A stretch of DNA of 64,000 nt from Brachyhypopomus gauderio (GCF_052324685.1 NC_135228.1:10566886-10630885); one strand, 5' to 3'; counted from the stretch's first letter, positions 1-11,000 are shown. Notes: a model not told the origin generated them from the letters alone. Translations and numbers: made by a program.

Positions 1-72
1 AGTGTCCTCATCCTCTGTAATGCCACAGTTGTAGAAGTATGATAAATCAATATAGTAGTGTTATTGTAATTA

Positions 73-1374
73 TAGGGCTTGAAAAGCCCTATATTGTTAT
101 TCCTTTTCTCCAAATTTCTGCAATTAATGCGGCCCGAACCGCTTAACGTACAGACTCCGTTCAAACTGCGTTTCGAAGGTCTCGGCTCTGTGTGGTGTGC
201 TATCCGTTTTTGGAGTCGATTAGAGTTATAGATTTTAATAGAATTGAGTTTAAAATGAAAAATGGCCCTATTAAAATGAATGGTGGAATGTTCAGAATTT
301 CAAATCATCACTGCCAGTTAGAGTGTGAGCTGGCATAAAAAATGATCAAAACGTTCTTGGATAAACTGCTGTAAAATCCTTACACCTTGACCTAGAAGCT
401 CCATTTAAATTTTAAATGGGAGAGAAACTTGTCCTTTCTGGCACGCCGAGATATCTAATCATTTGATGAAATTAGTTTTAGAGTTATGAGCATTTGTTTG
501 GCACTAGACACAGAAAACTGCCCCATTGGCCCCCATATAAATATATCAGAATCAGAATCAGCTTTGTTGAGATTTTTGTGTGTTTTTAACTTGTCATAAA
601 TCAGTCATTTTTGGGTCAAACCACACCAAAATATATCAAAATCATCAGCAAGGGGTCCTCTCTCACACAATCTCTTCGGTGAAGCGATAGGTTAAATGGG
701 TCCCGAACTACGACCGTTTGATCGGAGGGTGCAAATCACATAAAACAAGGCTTCTCCACTCAGAGTGGCAGAGACAGAGTGTCAGTTATTTTTGAATGTC
801 TCTCCCCCTCCCCCACACACGCACGCGCACACACATGCATCTCTCATACCCACTACACACAGTCACACACATATACACCACACAGACACACACACATACA
901 TACATGCAGATGGGGCAGATGGAGCAGAGGGGCAGATGGGCCAGATGGAGCAGAGGGGTAGATGGAGCAGAGGGGCAGCTAGAGCAGAGGGGCAGATGGA
1001 ACAGAGGGGCAGATGGGGCAGATGGAGAAGAGGGGCAGATGGAGCAGAGGGGCAGATGGGGCAAAGGGGCAGATGAGGGAGATGGGCAAATGGGGCAGAT
1101 AGAGCAGAGGGGCAGATGAGGGAGAGGGGCAAATGGGGCAGACAGAGCAGAGGGGCAGATGGGGCAGATAGAGCAGAGGGGCAGATGAGGGAGAGGGGCA
1201 AATGGGGCAGATGGAGCAGAGGGGCTGATGGGGCAGATGGAGTAGAGGGGGCCGATGGAGCAGAGGGTCAAATGGGGCAAATGGAACAGAGGGGCAGATG
1301 AGGGAGAGGGGCAAATGGGGCAGATAGAGCAGAGGGGCAGATGGAGTAGAGGGGGCACACCTTTTCAAGCCCTA
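73..1374. mobile_element. Unclassified TIR element carrying a minisatellite
   Basis: Seen: perfect 16-bp inverted termini, tatagggcttgaaaag at 71-86 and its reverse complement at 1361-1376. If the outer TA is the target duplication, the element is 73-1374. The 5' terminus is itself a palindrome because the sequence continues into aagccctata. The interior from 97 to 760 is unique-looking, with no convincing ORF. The 3' third is a purine-rich minisatellite that runs right up to the 3' terminus. Inference: a non-autonomous DNA transposon with a TA target site (Tc1/mariner-like). The superfamily is not certain because no transposase is present. Confidence 0.5.
905..1356 (+). repeat. Minisatellite, 9/18-bp units (ggcagatgg / agcagaggg)
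   Basis: About 450 bp of tandem repeats built from the alternating 9-mers ggcagatgg and agcagaggg, with variant units such as ggcaaatgg and gatgaggga. Strong purine/pyrimidine strand asymmetry. It opens long low-complexity reading frames on both strands that should not be taken as genes. A short CA-rich tract (819-900) precedes it. Confidence 0.9.
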
Positions 1375-1830
1375 TAGTATTTCCTTCAGGAAATGCAAGT
1401 CTAGTTATAAAATCTTTTTTATTTTGATTTTTCTTTGACATGGAAAATCTTAGTTTTTTATAAGTAATACAATTTTCATTTAAAAGCAAAATGGATGGAT
1501 ATCAATTAGACTAACTTTACTTTCCACATGGTTTAAATTACTGGGGAATCTGGTTCCCTCCTTTTGGGCAGAAAGCAGTGTTCTGAATTTGTGAAGCTAT
1601 CATGATAATAGTTTGTGGAAATACTGAACACCCAGAATAAATGATTACACTTATAGGTGATGGCTGGTGAAAGTGCTACTTTGTAGTTACTGCTTGTTAT
1701 TAGATTGATTAGAGGTCACTTGAATGAAAATTCCTGCTGTCTACTGATGACTTCATAAGCCTTAACTTTGGCAAGAGTTTTTGGTACACAGTTTGTTTCA
1801 TTATTTTATTCTGCGCTACTTTCTTTGTAG
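1375..1830. other. No gene seen; probable intron upstream of the integrase-like exon
   Basis: AT-rich sequence without repeats I recognise. It ends in a good acceptor (ttctttgtag at 1821-1830) for the exon that follows. Upstream exons of that gene were not found in the window. Confidence 0.4.
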
Positions 1831-2154
1831 GATGAACTTGATGAAGTTGTGAATACATGGAACTCGCACAAAATTCGACCAAGATCAAGTGGTGGTGCTG
1901 CACCGGGCCGTCCAGTCATGATGTACTCATTCCCAGAGCTGCACAGTGCTGAGGACAGACTGAAACCTATTCACATGGAGGAGCTCACTGTTTGTATGGA
2001 AGAGTACACTCCAAAAGGTCGATTTCCCTGTGATGAAACTGTCTTTGAACTTTGTTGTCTACGTATGGTAGAAAATGAATGGGATGCCACAGTAGATCAA
2101 CTTGCCACAGCTGACCTGTATATCAGGTTAAGAGAAGAACTCCATAGTATTTAA
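1831..2154 (+). CDS. Last exon of an integrase-core-like (transposon-derived) protein, partial
   Basis: Seen: an acceptor ending at 1830 opens an in-frame exon of 107 codons to a TAA at 2152-2154, followed by AATAAA at about 2192. The protein begins DELDEVVNTWNSHKIRP, then GRPVMMYSFPEL, and ends in a charged tail (RLREELHSI). The W-N-x-H-x-I-R-P motif followed by GxPxxMYxxPEL resembles the C-terminal end of integrase-core (rve-type DDE) proteins scattered through fish genomes, which is recalled family knowledge. No DDE core is visible here, so the exon is either the end of a gene whose upstream exons were lost or an orphaned fragment. Part of it is duplicated in inverse orientation 1.1 kb downstream. 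A functional protein is doubtful. Confidence 0.5.
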   Translation, partial: DELDEVVNTWNSHKIRPRSSGGAAPGRPVMMYSFPELHSAEDRLKPIHMEELTVCMEEYTPKGRFPCDETVFELCCLRMVENEWDATVDQLATADLYIRLREELHSI

Positions 2155-2233
2155 GAGATGGCACACATCCAATATGTACATGTGCAAATATAAATAAAAT
2201 ATTACAGTTTGTCTTGATCACATGATTTAGTAA

Positions 2234-3312
2234 TTGTTGCCATATCTCACAAGTACCCTATTGTGTTGTGTTGCAGATAGTGTAAGACATTTTCCAGATA
2301 AATGCAGATAAATTCCAGATAAAAGCTAACAGGCTTGCCATTTTTTCATGTCATTCTGTGAATACTTAAAAAAAATGTAAATTCAGAGTGCTTATAGCAG
2401 ATAATTTTAGTCTATCTAGTATTTATGATATATCATAGTAAAACAAATACAATACGGTGGATATCCGATTATTTTGTGAATGTATAAAACCTATCTGCCA
2501 TTAGAAGAATATAATAGCTCTGTTAATTGTGTTTCTGTTGTCACGTGTATTCCTATTGTTCCTGGCTAGCAACCCAGGCACCAGGACATTATTTTATCAT
2601 TATATGTTTCTGTAAATCATAGATGCATGTACTCCACATTTTTGGGTCTAAACTACATAACATATAAAAACATCATTAATATATCAAGCTGTTACATATT
2701 TTGAGCTTTTAGTAGAAATAAAATGAAGCTAGGCTATTATAAACAGTTACCCATGTGAAGAACCATCACCGTTGTACTGTAATGTTATTGTAAGATTTTG
2801 GCTTTCATTAAATTGGTCATTGCCATACTGATGCAGTATGAGCTGTCTTGTACAAAGCTAATTCATCTAACATGATTCATACAATTATAAGACATATAGC
2901 CCAAAGTTAAATTTTTATTCATGGTATACCAGCACCAATTTGACAGAACAGTGGCTGCAACGGTCACCAACATACCCTTTAATTTGGTATATAAAACTTT
3001 GGAAAATAATCTACTTCTGCAAGCAATGCGCCATGTAAGACATAAGCAGTGAAGGCTCAAGGTCGGGTTATGGATATGGCTCAAATGGATACTGAACTTT
3101 ATCAAAAGACTCAGAACTACAATATAAATGTAGTGGTAAAAGTAACATTTTATTGAAAATATTTTGCAAGAAACATTGTTATTGTAAATCCAAGAAGACA
3201 GCTACGTCATCCATCAGTGCTATGACAGCACTGTCAATCTGCAGAGAAGAAGAAAGAAAATAATCATTTCATTTTCAAGTTCACATTGCAAAACAATTCA
3301 ATTCAATTTTAT
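2234..3312. other. AT-rich spacer between the two arms of an inverted duplication
   Basis: No ORF or repeat I could support. It lies between the end of the integrase-like exon and the inverted copy of its last ~190 bp. Confidence 0.5.
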
Positions 3313-3496
3313 TTACTAAATCATGTGATCAAGACAAACTGTAATATTTTATTTATATTTGCACATGTACATATTGGATGTATGCCATCTCTTAAATACT
3401 ATGGAGTTCTTCTCTTAACCTGATATACAGGTCAGCTGTGGATCTACTGTGGCATCCCATTCATTTTCTACCATACGTAGACAACAAAGTTCAAAG
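3313..3496 (-). repeat. Inverted partial copy of the integrase-like last exon and 3' UTR
   Basis: This is the reverse complement of 2043-2233. It covers the last ~37 codons, the stop, the polyadenylation signal and the start of the downstream flank. Differences seen: a 7-bp deletion (aacttgc, after gtagatc) and a C/T substitution near the stop (ggcacacatcc against ggcatacatcc). Near-identity indicates a recent inverted duplication. Confidence 0.9.
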
Positions 3497-3559
3497 AACG
3501 TTCACAGCACGCCTTTCGCTCTTGGCCACGCCTCTTTCCCCGCCCCCACACAGAGGGTA

Positions 3560-3780
3560 AAACCGGAGCAAAGAAAAGAGAGAAGCGCAAAAAAAAATTA
3601 TGAACGTAAAATGCGAGACGCAAAGAAAAGCAGTGACGCGCAAACAAAAGAAAGAAATGCAAAAGGGAGAAAGTATTGCAAAAAAAAGCAGCAACATAAA
3701 ATGTGAAACGCAAAGAAAAGAAAGAAACGCAAAAGAGGGAAAGTATTGCAGAAACAAATTAGGAACGTAAAATGCAAAAT
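3560..3780 (+). repeat. A-rich degenerate tandem repeat (~75-80 bp units)
   Basis: Repeated blocks of the form aacgtaaaatgcgagacgc, then aaagaaaag, then gcaaaagagggaaagtattgc. About two and a half copies. The reading frames across it are low-complexity and not supported as genes. Confidence 0.6.
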
Positions 3781-3839
3781 GCTAATCTTATATTTGCGAT
3801 ATTATTATTTTTTTGTCACCATTAAAGACCCTAATTTGA

Positions 3840-4250
3840 CTCCATATAGAAGTGGCCTTGGTGAATGCCTTGTGGCAACTGATTGCATGGGGTAGATTTG
3901 AGGAAGGGAGTGGTAGAGGAGCTTTTAGAGAGAGGGAGCACCACAAATGTGGTGTCTGTCCTGGTGTAGACCTTTATGTCCATGCCCATGTCCATTATTA
4001 TTTGTGCAATACTTTTACCACCCCTTGGCTTTTTACTGTTTACTGTTATTGTTTACTGTTAATACAACTGCACAACTGTTTATAGCATATAGCATATTTA
4101 TTACATATATATTCTGTATATATCTCTTGTATAGTCTGTGTGGTGTCTTGTCGTTTAAATATGTGTCAAGTCTTACTTGTGGGCCAACACCAAGAAAAAT
4201 TCCTTGTATGTGCAACATACTTGGCGAAATAAAGTGATTCTGATTCTGAT
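3840..4250 (+). mobile_element. Non-LTR retrotransposon (LINE-type) 3' tail
   Basis: The end of the segment, aaattccttgtatgtgcaac, then tacttggcgaaataaag and repeated tgattctgattctgat, is a recurrent 3' terminus of fish non-LTR elements (recalled). An opposite-strand trace of the same tail (atcagaatcagaatcagc) sits at about 546-563. No ORF2 remains. Confidence 0.55.
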
Positions 4251-4424
4251 AAAAAAAAGAAAAAAATTATAATTAAAAAAAATTTACAGAAAAGCAGAAA
4301 GCACTAACGGACTATTGAACATGTCAACAACACTTTAGGGTAGTAACTGTGTAACTTTAGCTCAAATCCCTACAAAGCAGAGTGGATGGGGGACTTTTAC
4401 TATGTATAAGAGGAAGAGAGTTAC

Positions 4425-4670
4425 TACGGAGCCCCGGAGGGGTCACTGGCGAAAATAAAATTTGAAGAGCAAAATCCGTACGCACGTACGTATGGATTTA
4501 TAAACCGTACCCACGGATTACTAAACCGTTCGTACGGATTCCTAAACCGTGCGTACGGTTTAGTAATCCGTACATAAACCGTACGCATGGATTTATAAAC
4601 CGTACGCACGGATTTTGCTTTCTCCGGGCCTCCGTAGATTTCTCCCTAGTAACCCCTCAAGGGCTCCGTA
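4425..4670. mobile_element. TACGGAGCC MITE, copy 1
   Basis: Termini tacggagccccggaggggtc at the left and its imperfect inverse, ending gggctccgta, at the right. The interior consists of palindromic 22-bp-like repeats (ccgtacgcacggat with ttataaa or tactaaa spacers). No coding capacity. The flanks are compatible with a TA target duplication, so a Tc1/mariner-type MITE is possible but unproven. Confidence 0.65.
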
Positions 4671-4676
4671 CTTTGT

Positions 4677-4882
4677 TACGGAGCCCCGGAGGGGTCACTG
4701 GCGAAAAAAAAAATTGAAGAGCAAAATCCGTACGCACGGATTACTAAACCGTACGCACGGATTACTAAACCGTACGCACGGATTACTAAACCATACGCAC
4801 AGATTTATAAAATGTGAGTACAGATTTTGCTTTCTCCGGGCCTCCGTAGCTTTCTCCCTAGTAACCCCTCCAGGGCTCCGTA
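4677..4882. mobile_element. TACGGAGCC MITE, copy 2
   Basis: A second copy in the same orientation, only 6 bp (ctttgt) after copy 1. Same termini. The interior has three exact tandem 22-bp units (cgtacgcacggattactaaa plus cc). Confidence 0.65.
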
Positions 4883-5633
4883 GGTTTTAGACTACTCCGC
4901 CCATGTCCTGGTCTTATATGTCACGGTTTGCCTGCTTGTGTCTGGGTGTTTTCAGCCTCGAGCCTGCAGCGCTGCAGTGCTCCAGCGTGCGCGCGGTATT
5001 GGGAAATGTGTCCGCTGTGCACCGCGCGAAAGTCTCGTGATGAAGTATCAGTCGCGCGACCCATTTTTCTGTTCGCGCGACATAATACGCTCACATCACC
5101 GAGGCTATCTCCACATAAAACCAAAAAACCTTCTCACAATTTACCACAAAACTAAGTAGGGTCGTTATTATTACAAGATTTATTACAAGATTTTAAAAAA
5201 CATTAGCGAATATAAGATCTCTATGAATGTTACAGTACAATCCAAATGTGGTCTATTTAAAATGATCTAAATCGAAAATGAGAATGGAGTGGCTATCACC
5301 CACTCGCCCCCACCCCACCCCACTGCTCAAGCACAAAGCTTCTGGTTAATCGTGGGCACTGCTCGAAGTTCAAAAACCGCAAGACCTCCACATGCCGAGC
5401 GTGTGCATACCGCAAGAGCTTAAACACAAAACATTCATCAGAGAACTTTGTAAAACCTTTTGAGTCACCTATACTTTCTTCTACTGACGGTAATGCAGAT
5501 GTAAGGAGGGATACACTGCTAGACTGCTATTATCCCCAGTACAACTATATTCAAGTGCTGTTGTTTGGAGACAGTGAAATCAAAATATTCACAGATGGTG
5601 TAACATTTTGAATAACATATTTAACAGTTTGTA
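4883..5633. other. No gene seen
   Basis: Mixed GC-rich and AT-rich sequence with some CG-rich stretches (gcgcgcgg, cgcgcgac). No supported ORF or repeat family. Confidence 0.4.
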
Positions 5634-5976
5634 CACTAAACTAGAGGTCTGCACTCCCGCGGTAATCCCGCGGGTCCCGCGGGACCCGACAGAATATCTT
5701 GCGGCGCGGGACAGAATTTAATTGTTATTGGCGGGAGCGGGAGTTGAATCAGTCCAGGCAATGCGGGAGCGGGACCACATATACATGTAGAAAAATCCCG
5801 CAAATTAATAGTCTAGAAAATTATAATAATAACAACGCAATGATTTCCATGCATAAGGAACAGGACGAAAACAACTAATCATTCAGTAAGTAAGCAATAA
5901 ACTAATTCAAAATATTGGCTAAGCAACTGATCACGTGAACATGAAGTGTGCGTCATTTTGTCATTTTGATACAGAA

Positions 5977-6649
5977 ATGGCAGAGACTGTAGACCAGGGG
6001 TCGGCAACCTTTGAGACATGGAGTGCCAACTTTAACATGTCCAGTCAATGAGTGTGCCACTATGGCGGCGAGTTTAAATTGTTGACCGAGGAGGGGGGGA
6101 GGTGTAAATCGACACAAAGTATTATATCGCGTTCGATCGCCAAGTTTAAACGCCTCCGACGTTCACGCGAGGTGTGCGTGCGGAGTCGCGCGCTACGGTC
6201 ACTCGCGAAAGTATAATCCATTAATATAATAATTTATATTAAATTATATATATTTTTGCTGATGCTGGTCCAGCGTGTCACGTGCCAGTGACTATGCCTC
6301 GGTGTGCCAATGGTGGCACGCGTGCCATAGGTTGCCGACCCCTGCTGTAGACGGTCAACCAGTTTCAGCTGTGGAAAATTCTATTAAAACAGGTGAATAC
6401 ACCACAATTAAGCCAACTACAGGAAAGTCTGATGTATGGAAGTCATATTCCATTGTAATTAATGGAGATGGAAATCGGCTTGTTGTGATACATGTCAGAA
6501 AGTGTTGGTGTATGTCACCTAACGGGATGTGTTTGGACTGTGATAAGAAATGGGACAGCGCGATCAATCGCTATATTGCTGTTTTAATAAATACATGTGC
6601 GGGCGGGGGGCGACAGAAATGTGTATGTGGTGGGCGGGTGCGGGATTAA
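5977..6649 (+). pseudogene. BED-finger N-terminus of a hAT transposase, interrupted
   Basis: ATG at 5977 begins a frame MAETVD. After skipping the nested 350-bp insertion and one copy of its duplication, the frame resumes at 6353 (GQPVSAVENS...) and reaches a motif SDVWKSYSIVINGDGNRL. The S-x-V-W-x-x-F/Y pattern followed by Cys residues is characteristic of BED zinc fingers in hAT transposases (established family knowledge). The downstream RNase-H-like catalytic domain is absent; the frame runs into the GCGGGA repeats. This is therefore a remnant, not a functional gene. Confidence 0.6.
5995..6344. mobile_element. Nested hAT (Charlie-like) MITE, 350 bp
   Basis: TIRs caggggtcggcaacct and the inverse ending gttgccgacccctg, flanked by an exact 8-bp duplication ctgtagac at 5987-5994 and 6345-6352. 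The TIR is of the widespread vertebrate hAT-Charlie type (recalled). No coding capacity. It inserted after the sixth codon of the host element's transposase. Confidence 0.92.
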
Positions 6650-6830
6650 AACAAACGATTTTTTGGCCGGTGCGGGCGGGAGCGGGATTAAAACAAGCAG
6701 GTGCGGGCGGGAGCGGGATTAAAACAAGCGATTTTTTGGCGGGAGCGGGCGGGAGCGGGTCTAAAACAAGCGGGAGCGGGCGGGAGCGGGATTAAAAAAG
6801 CAGTCCCGCGCAGACCTCTACACTAAACCA

Positions 6831-6980
6831 TACGGAGCCCTGGAGGGGTTACTAGGGAGAAATCTACGGAGGCCCGGAGAAAGCAAAATCCGTGCGTATG
6901 GTTTATAAATTCGTACGTACGGTTTAGTAATCCGTAGCCTACGTACGGTTTATAAATCCGTGCGTACGGTTTAGTAATCT
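6831..6980. mobile_element. TACGGAGCC MITE, 3'-truncated copy
   Basis: Starts tacggagccctggaggggtt and contains the cgtacg-centred repeats, but loses the right terminus near 6980. It begins two bases after the target duplication of the 5642-6820 hAT element. Confidence 0.6.
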
Positions 6981-7019
6981 TTTAAAATAAAGTTACTCTT
7001 TTTAATAAAGTGTTGCCAC

Positions 7020-7341
7020 TAGGGTTGCCACCTAGGTCTGACAAAAAACAAGGACACTGTCATACGCAAATTTAAATTGTTGACGGGGGGGGAGAGAACA
7101 TAAAATGTTACCGGGGGGGGGGGGGGGGGGGGGTGTAAAATGGACACAGTGAGAAAAAAAGACAGATTTAAAGTGTGCAGAAACAGTCTAAATAGTCGTT
7201 TGAACTAACCTAGTGAAAGCCGGGACATTAAATGAATTTTTTTTGTTGTTGCCGGGACCGAATATTAAAAAGAAGGAAAACCGGGACAGTGACGTGAAAA
7301 CCGGGACAGTCCCGGGAAAACCGGGACAGGTGGCAACCCTA
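7020..7341. mobile_element. hAT MITE, 322 bp
   Basis: TIRs tagggttgccacct and aggtggcaacccta, with an exact 8-bp duplication gttgccac at 7012-7019 and 7342-7349. Contains aaaaccgggac subterminal repeats and a run of 21 G residues at 7113-7133. Confidence 0.9.
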
Positions 7342-7517
7342 GTTGCCACTGTAGTGTTAAGGGGGATTGGAATTCTATGAGACTTCTATGAGGCGGGAAC
7401 ATGAGTGTAGCCATGTTTGGGCGGGAGTTCCACCCCTGAGCCAGAGTGTGGCTGCGCCAATGTTCCCTCGAACACACACAGAAAGCAATTTCATAACGAG
7501 TAAATGTTCACATAGGA

Positions 7518-8055
7518 CACGTATGTCAAAGTCAAGGCCCGCGAATTGATTATCTATGGCCCCCTGGATGATATTTATTTACTATTAGAACCGGCCCGCA
7601 GGCCACAGCCGCCCGATGGTGTTTTGCACGCACAAACACTACATTCCCCACAATGCAACGGTAGACCGCGAAGTCACTCCAGCGCACACAAGCGGCGAGG
7701 GTCTGCGCGGCGAAAATGACGTAATCGCAGTTGCTCCGCCTAACCTAAGCCTAAATTCCAGCACTTTTATTACTTTATTCATTTAATGTACAGGACAGAC
7801 AGTTTTATGCTTTATTTGAAGGAAGTTTGTTTTTATCTGTTTGCTTGTTGAAAAATGTTTTCACTTGAAATTACTGACAGATCCATAAGAAAATATAGCT
7901 TTATTCATTTAAGCATTAAATAATATACACTGTGTTAGGTCTTGGTTCAATAGGCTATGTGCAATCATTTCAATATGTTTTAATAAACATTGAACCAGTC
8001 CGGCCCTCAGCAAATTTGGTTTTTTGGCCCTCGGTGTATTTGACTTTGACATCCG
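7518..8055. mobile_element. hAT element inserted at the start of the SAMD3-like gene
   Basis: Inverted termini contain atgtcaaagtcaa at the left and its inverse ttgactttgacat at the right. An exact 8-bp duplication acatagga flanks it at 7510-7517 and 8056-8063. Internal ggcccgc/ggccctc sequences are typical of fish hAT elements of this type (recalled). No transposase. The right duplication overlaps the A of the presumed ATG of the downstream gene. Confidence 0.82.
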
Positions 8056-8062
8056 ACATAGG

Positions 8063-11000
8063 ATGTTGGTGAGAGTCAAGTACAAAACGGAACAGAAGTA
8101 CATCAAGATCACCGATGTGACATTACAGAGTTTTCTGAAGTTAGGTAGGATAAAAAAAAAATTATTCATTTATTTATTCAGTATAAACAGGAATGTTTTC
8201 CAGGTATATGCTGTTACTCAATTTAATTTGAAATAAACAATATCCTTACATCAGTAACAATAGCTATATCCTTACATAGCTATTTGACTTTGAGGCCTAC
8301 ATGCACATCTGCATATTGATATGAGAAATTATGAAATAATATTCAAATGTTGTCAGGATTTAATAGTTTTATATGGTTTGTGCCACCTTTCTGACACTGA
8401 GGTAATTTTGTCTGATCTGTCATCGCTGCTCTGGAGATGTTTTTTGAGCAATCTCATATAACAGTATTGATAAATATTTATTGTTCCTCCTAACAACATT
8501 GCTCCACTTTAGTTTAAATGTCAATATTCAGAGGTCTGCTCAATATCTCAGGTTTTTGTTCCAAGCTGCAGAGACGTATCTGTATAATTATATTTTCTGT
8601 CACCAGAGGTCTCTCCAGAAGAATCACTGAATCCTCTGCTGATCTGTCATCTTGTGATTCAGAAGACACAGTCATCATGCCTCCAAATAAACGGCAGAGA
8701 CAAGAATGCAAAGCTGAAAGCGTAAGTATTTTAATCTGGATTCAAAGAAGTGCTTAAAATGTACTGGAGGTCCACATTTTTTCTTACAAAAATGCAAACA
8801 ATTTAAATTCTACTTTCTAGATATGATTTAAAAGCAAAGATTTTTACCAGTCTGAATTAATTCAGATTTAGCTGTAGATTATATGTCAGGCTTAATGTAG
8901 AGGTGATATGCTTTACTGACGAATCTGATCAACACCGTGCAAATGCACATGAACAGAGTGTACTTACTCTTTCCAATTTCAATCAGATCCAGACTTATTC
9001 TATTTATTTACGTGGTTACCCATCTTGTTCAATCGGATAGAAGTTGTACTCAATGTCCTCAGTTGGACTAGTGTTTTGTGATTGGTGTAGTCTATCTGGC
9101 TATTAGCCAAATTATGAAAGATTCAAGATTTAATTTGTCATTTTACTGTATCCCAAAGTGTACATAAATTGCTTGCATTGGTTCACATTAAAGGATTACC
9201 AGGCTGCAGGAAAATGTTTGTTTATATACATATCATTGCACCTGTACTTTAAATTAACCTGTTACAAATCGGTTTGTGTGATTTGAAATTTGATTGTGCT
9301 AGTTAAATTTATGCATTTTTAAATATGATTTAATGTTGACTGACATTTTACAGCTGTCATTTGCTTCAATTTTGCTTCATTTGTAGGTGATAGAATACAT
9401 ACTTTTGAAGAAACCTGGAGGGGATAGGGTAATTAAAGAATATACAGGAACAAAGATGTTGACCGACGCAACCAGAAGACAAATGGTCAACATATTGACT
9501 GCAGAAATGACTGAGACTCATGGGTAGGTTAATTTTGTTGGTGTTATAAAAAAAAAAGCAAACTGTATTAAACTCACATTTCTGATTTTAAAAGTTTTTA
9601 ACATTGAAAAAATTACAACTTAATTTAGAAACTTAAAAACTTTTCCGTTTGCTTATCGTGTATTTGTTGGATTGTTTTAAGGACATCGCCACCAAGACAC
9701 GTGAGAGAGCTCTATGCCAAGGGAATTGTTTCTCTCTTCCCATAATTAAAGGACCCCTACTCCAAGAATGGCTATGTAAGTATGAATAGAGTTGCATTTT
9801 CATTTACGTGAGCTACTTTTGATGTAGAAATTAATTTTTTAAATATTTCTCTGGAGCATTACTATGACTCAAAGTGGATCTGGTTACTTGGCTTGGCGTC
9901 TCAAGACAATCTAAAGAAAAGCATCCACAGAGAGCCCAAAACCATCAAGCAGTTCATGTTTGGGTGGACCAACTTCAAAACGACCACCTTCACTGAAAAT
10001 AGACTCACAACTGAATGAAGATCAGATCAGAGAGGCAGCATCACTGATGAAATATTCTTGTGAGGAAGCCGTAGTCAAACAGAAGATGAGGCTCACGTTT
10101 AGTGATGGTCCATGACCCGCAGAAATGCTCTGATATGCTGTCTGTGTTTCCTCGGTTTAAAGATGTAAAGGGCTTGGTAGGTATTCCTGTCAAAGTCTGG
10201 TAAAACAGCATTTATAAGGTTACAGTTTTTGGCCTACACGTAATTTTTATTTTTTTACAGATTGAGCAAGACTTTGTGTTGCTGTTTGGTGAGACTACTT
10301 CTGCAAAGTTCCTTGAAAAATGGCCAACTGCATTCAAAGATAAAGTCATCCATCAGAGCAAAGGTCTCTCTCATTCACGTGAAGTGCAAGAACTGATTGA
10401 AGCCACAGAGTTGACTGTGGAAGTAAACCAGGATGAAGTAAACTTGTTGGGTAGAGTTCAGATACATATACTCTTTTTACATTGTACATTCAGAAATAAA
10501 ACATAGTTGAAATCGAATAAAATGTTTTGCTAATTGTGCTGTGAGATCTCGATATAGTACTACTGGCGCAAAAATTGTTTTTCCTCCTCAGTTTTGCCAT
10601 TATCGCTCATCTTTTGTGTTATGTTAGGATGGGACAGCGACCTTTCTTCACTCATCTTACTGCTTCATTTACTCCCACCTTCTGCACAAGGCCGCAAAAA
10701 ACCAGGCAAGATGTCGGTTACCCAGGCCACAGGGTATCTTGTTGTATTTATAAAGGTTTGTGTTGTTTTTTTTTCCTTTTAAAATAATTGTATCTTATGG
10801 GGCACTTGTGAAATACCAGTCATTTTTACAAAATATTTGTGTATTGCTTTAAGGCAGGAACCAACATTCAGGAATATCTCAACTCCATTGAAGACAGACG
10901 TCAGCCCTATCTTCTTGCAGTTGGTACAGCAAGAAGTCGCATTCATGCATTCTACATTGTAGTGGACAAGGTGGCAATTCCCTGTAAGGCTGCTAGTTCT

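Larger units (their letters stand above)
5642..6820 (+). mobile_element. hAT element (decayed) with exact 8-bp target duplication
   Basis: TIRs tagaggtctgc and gcagacctcta, flanked by an exact 8-bp direct duplication cactaaac at 5634-5641 and 6821-6828, the hAT signature. The subterminal regions are packed with gcgggagcggg repeats, often separated by attaaaacaag. The interior keeps the start of a BED-finger transposase but no catalytic domain, so it is non-autonomous. A second hAT element is inserted in it (5995-6344). Confidence 0.88.

Noticed and set aside
765-1368. Overlapping long reading frames on both strands across 765-1368
   Set aside because: They are produced by the 9/18-bp minisatellite; the products are low-complexity repeats.
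3449-3757. Reading frames over the A-rich repeat
   Set aside because: Tandem repeat composition and overlap with the inverted exon copy explain them.
4928-5159. Small reading frames in the GC-rich stretch
   Set aside because: Overlapping in several frames, no homology pattern or splice context.
6550-6795. Gly/Ala-rich reading frame
   Set aside because: It is the gcgggagcggg subterminal repeat of the hAT element.
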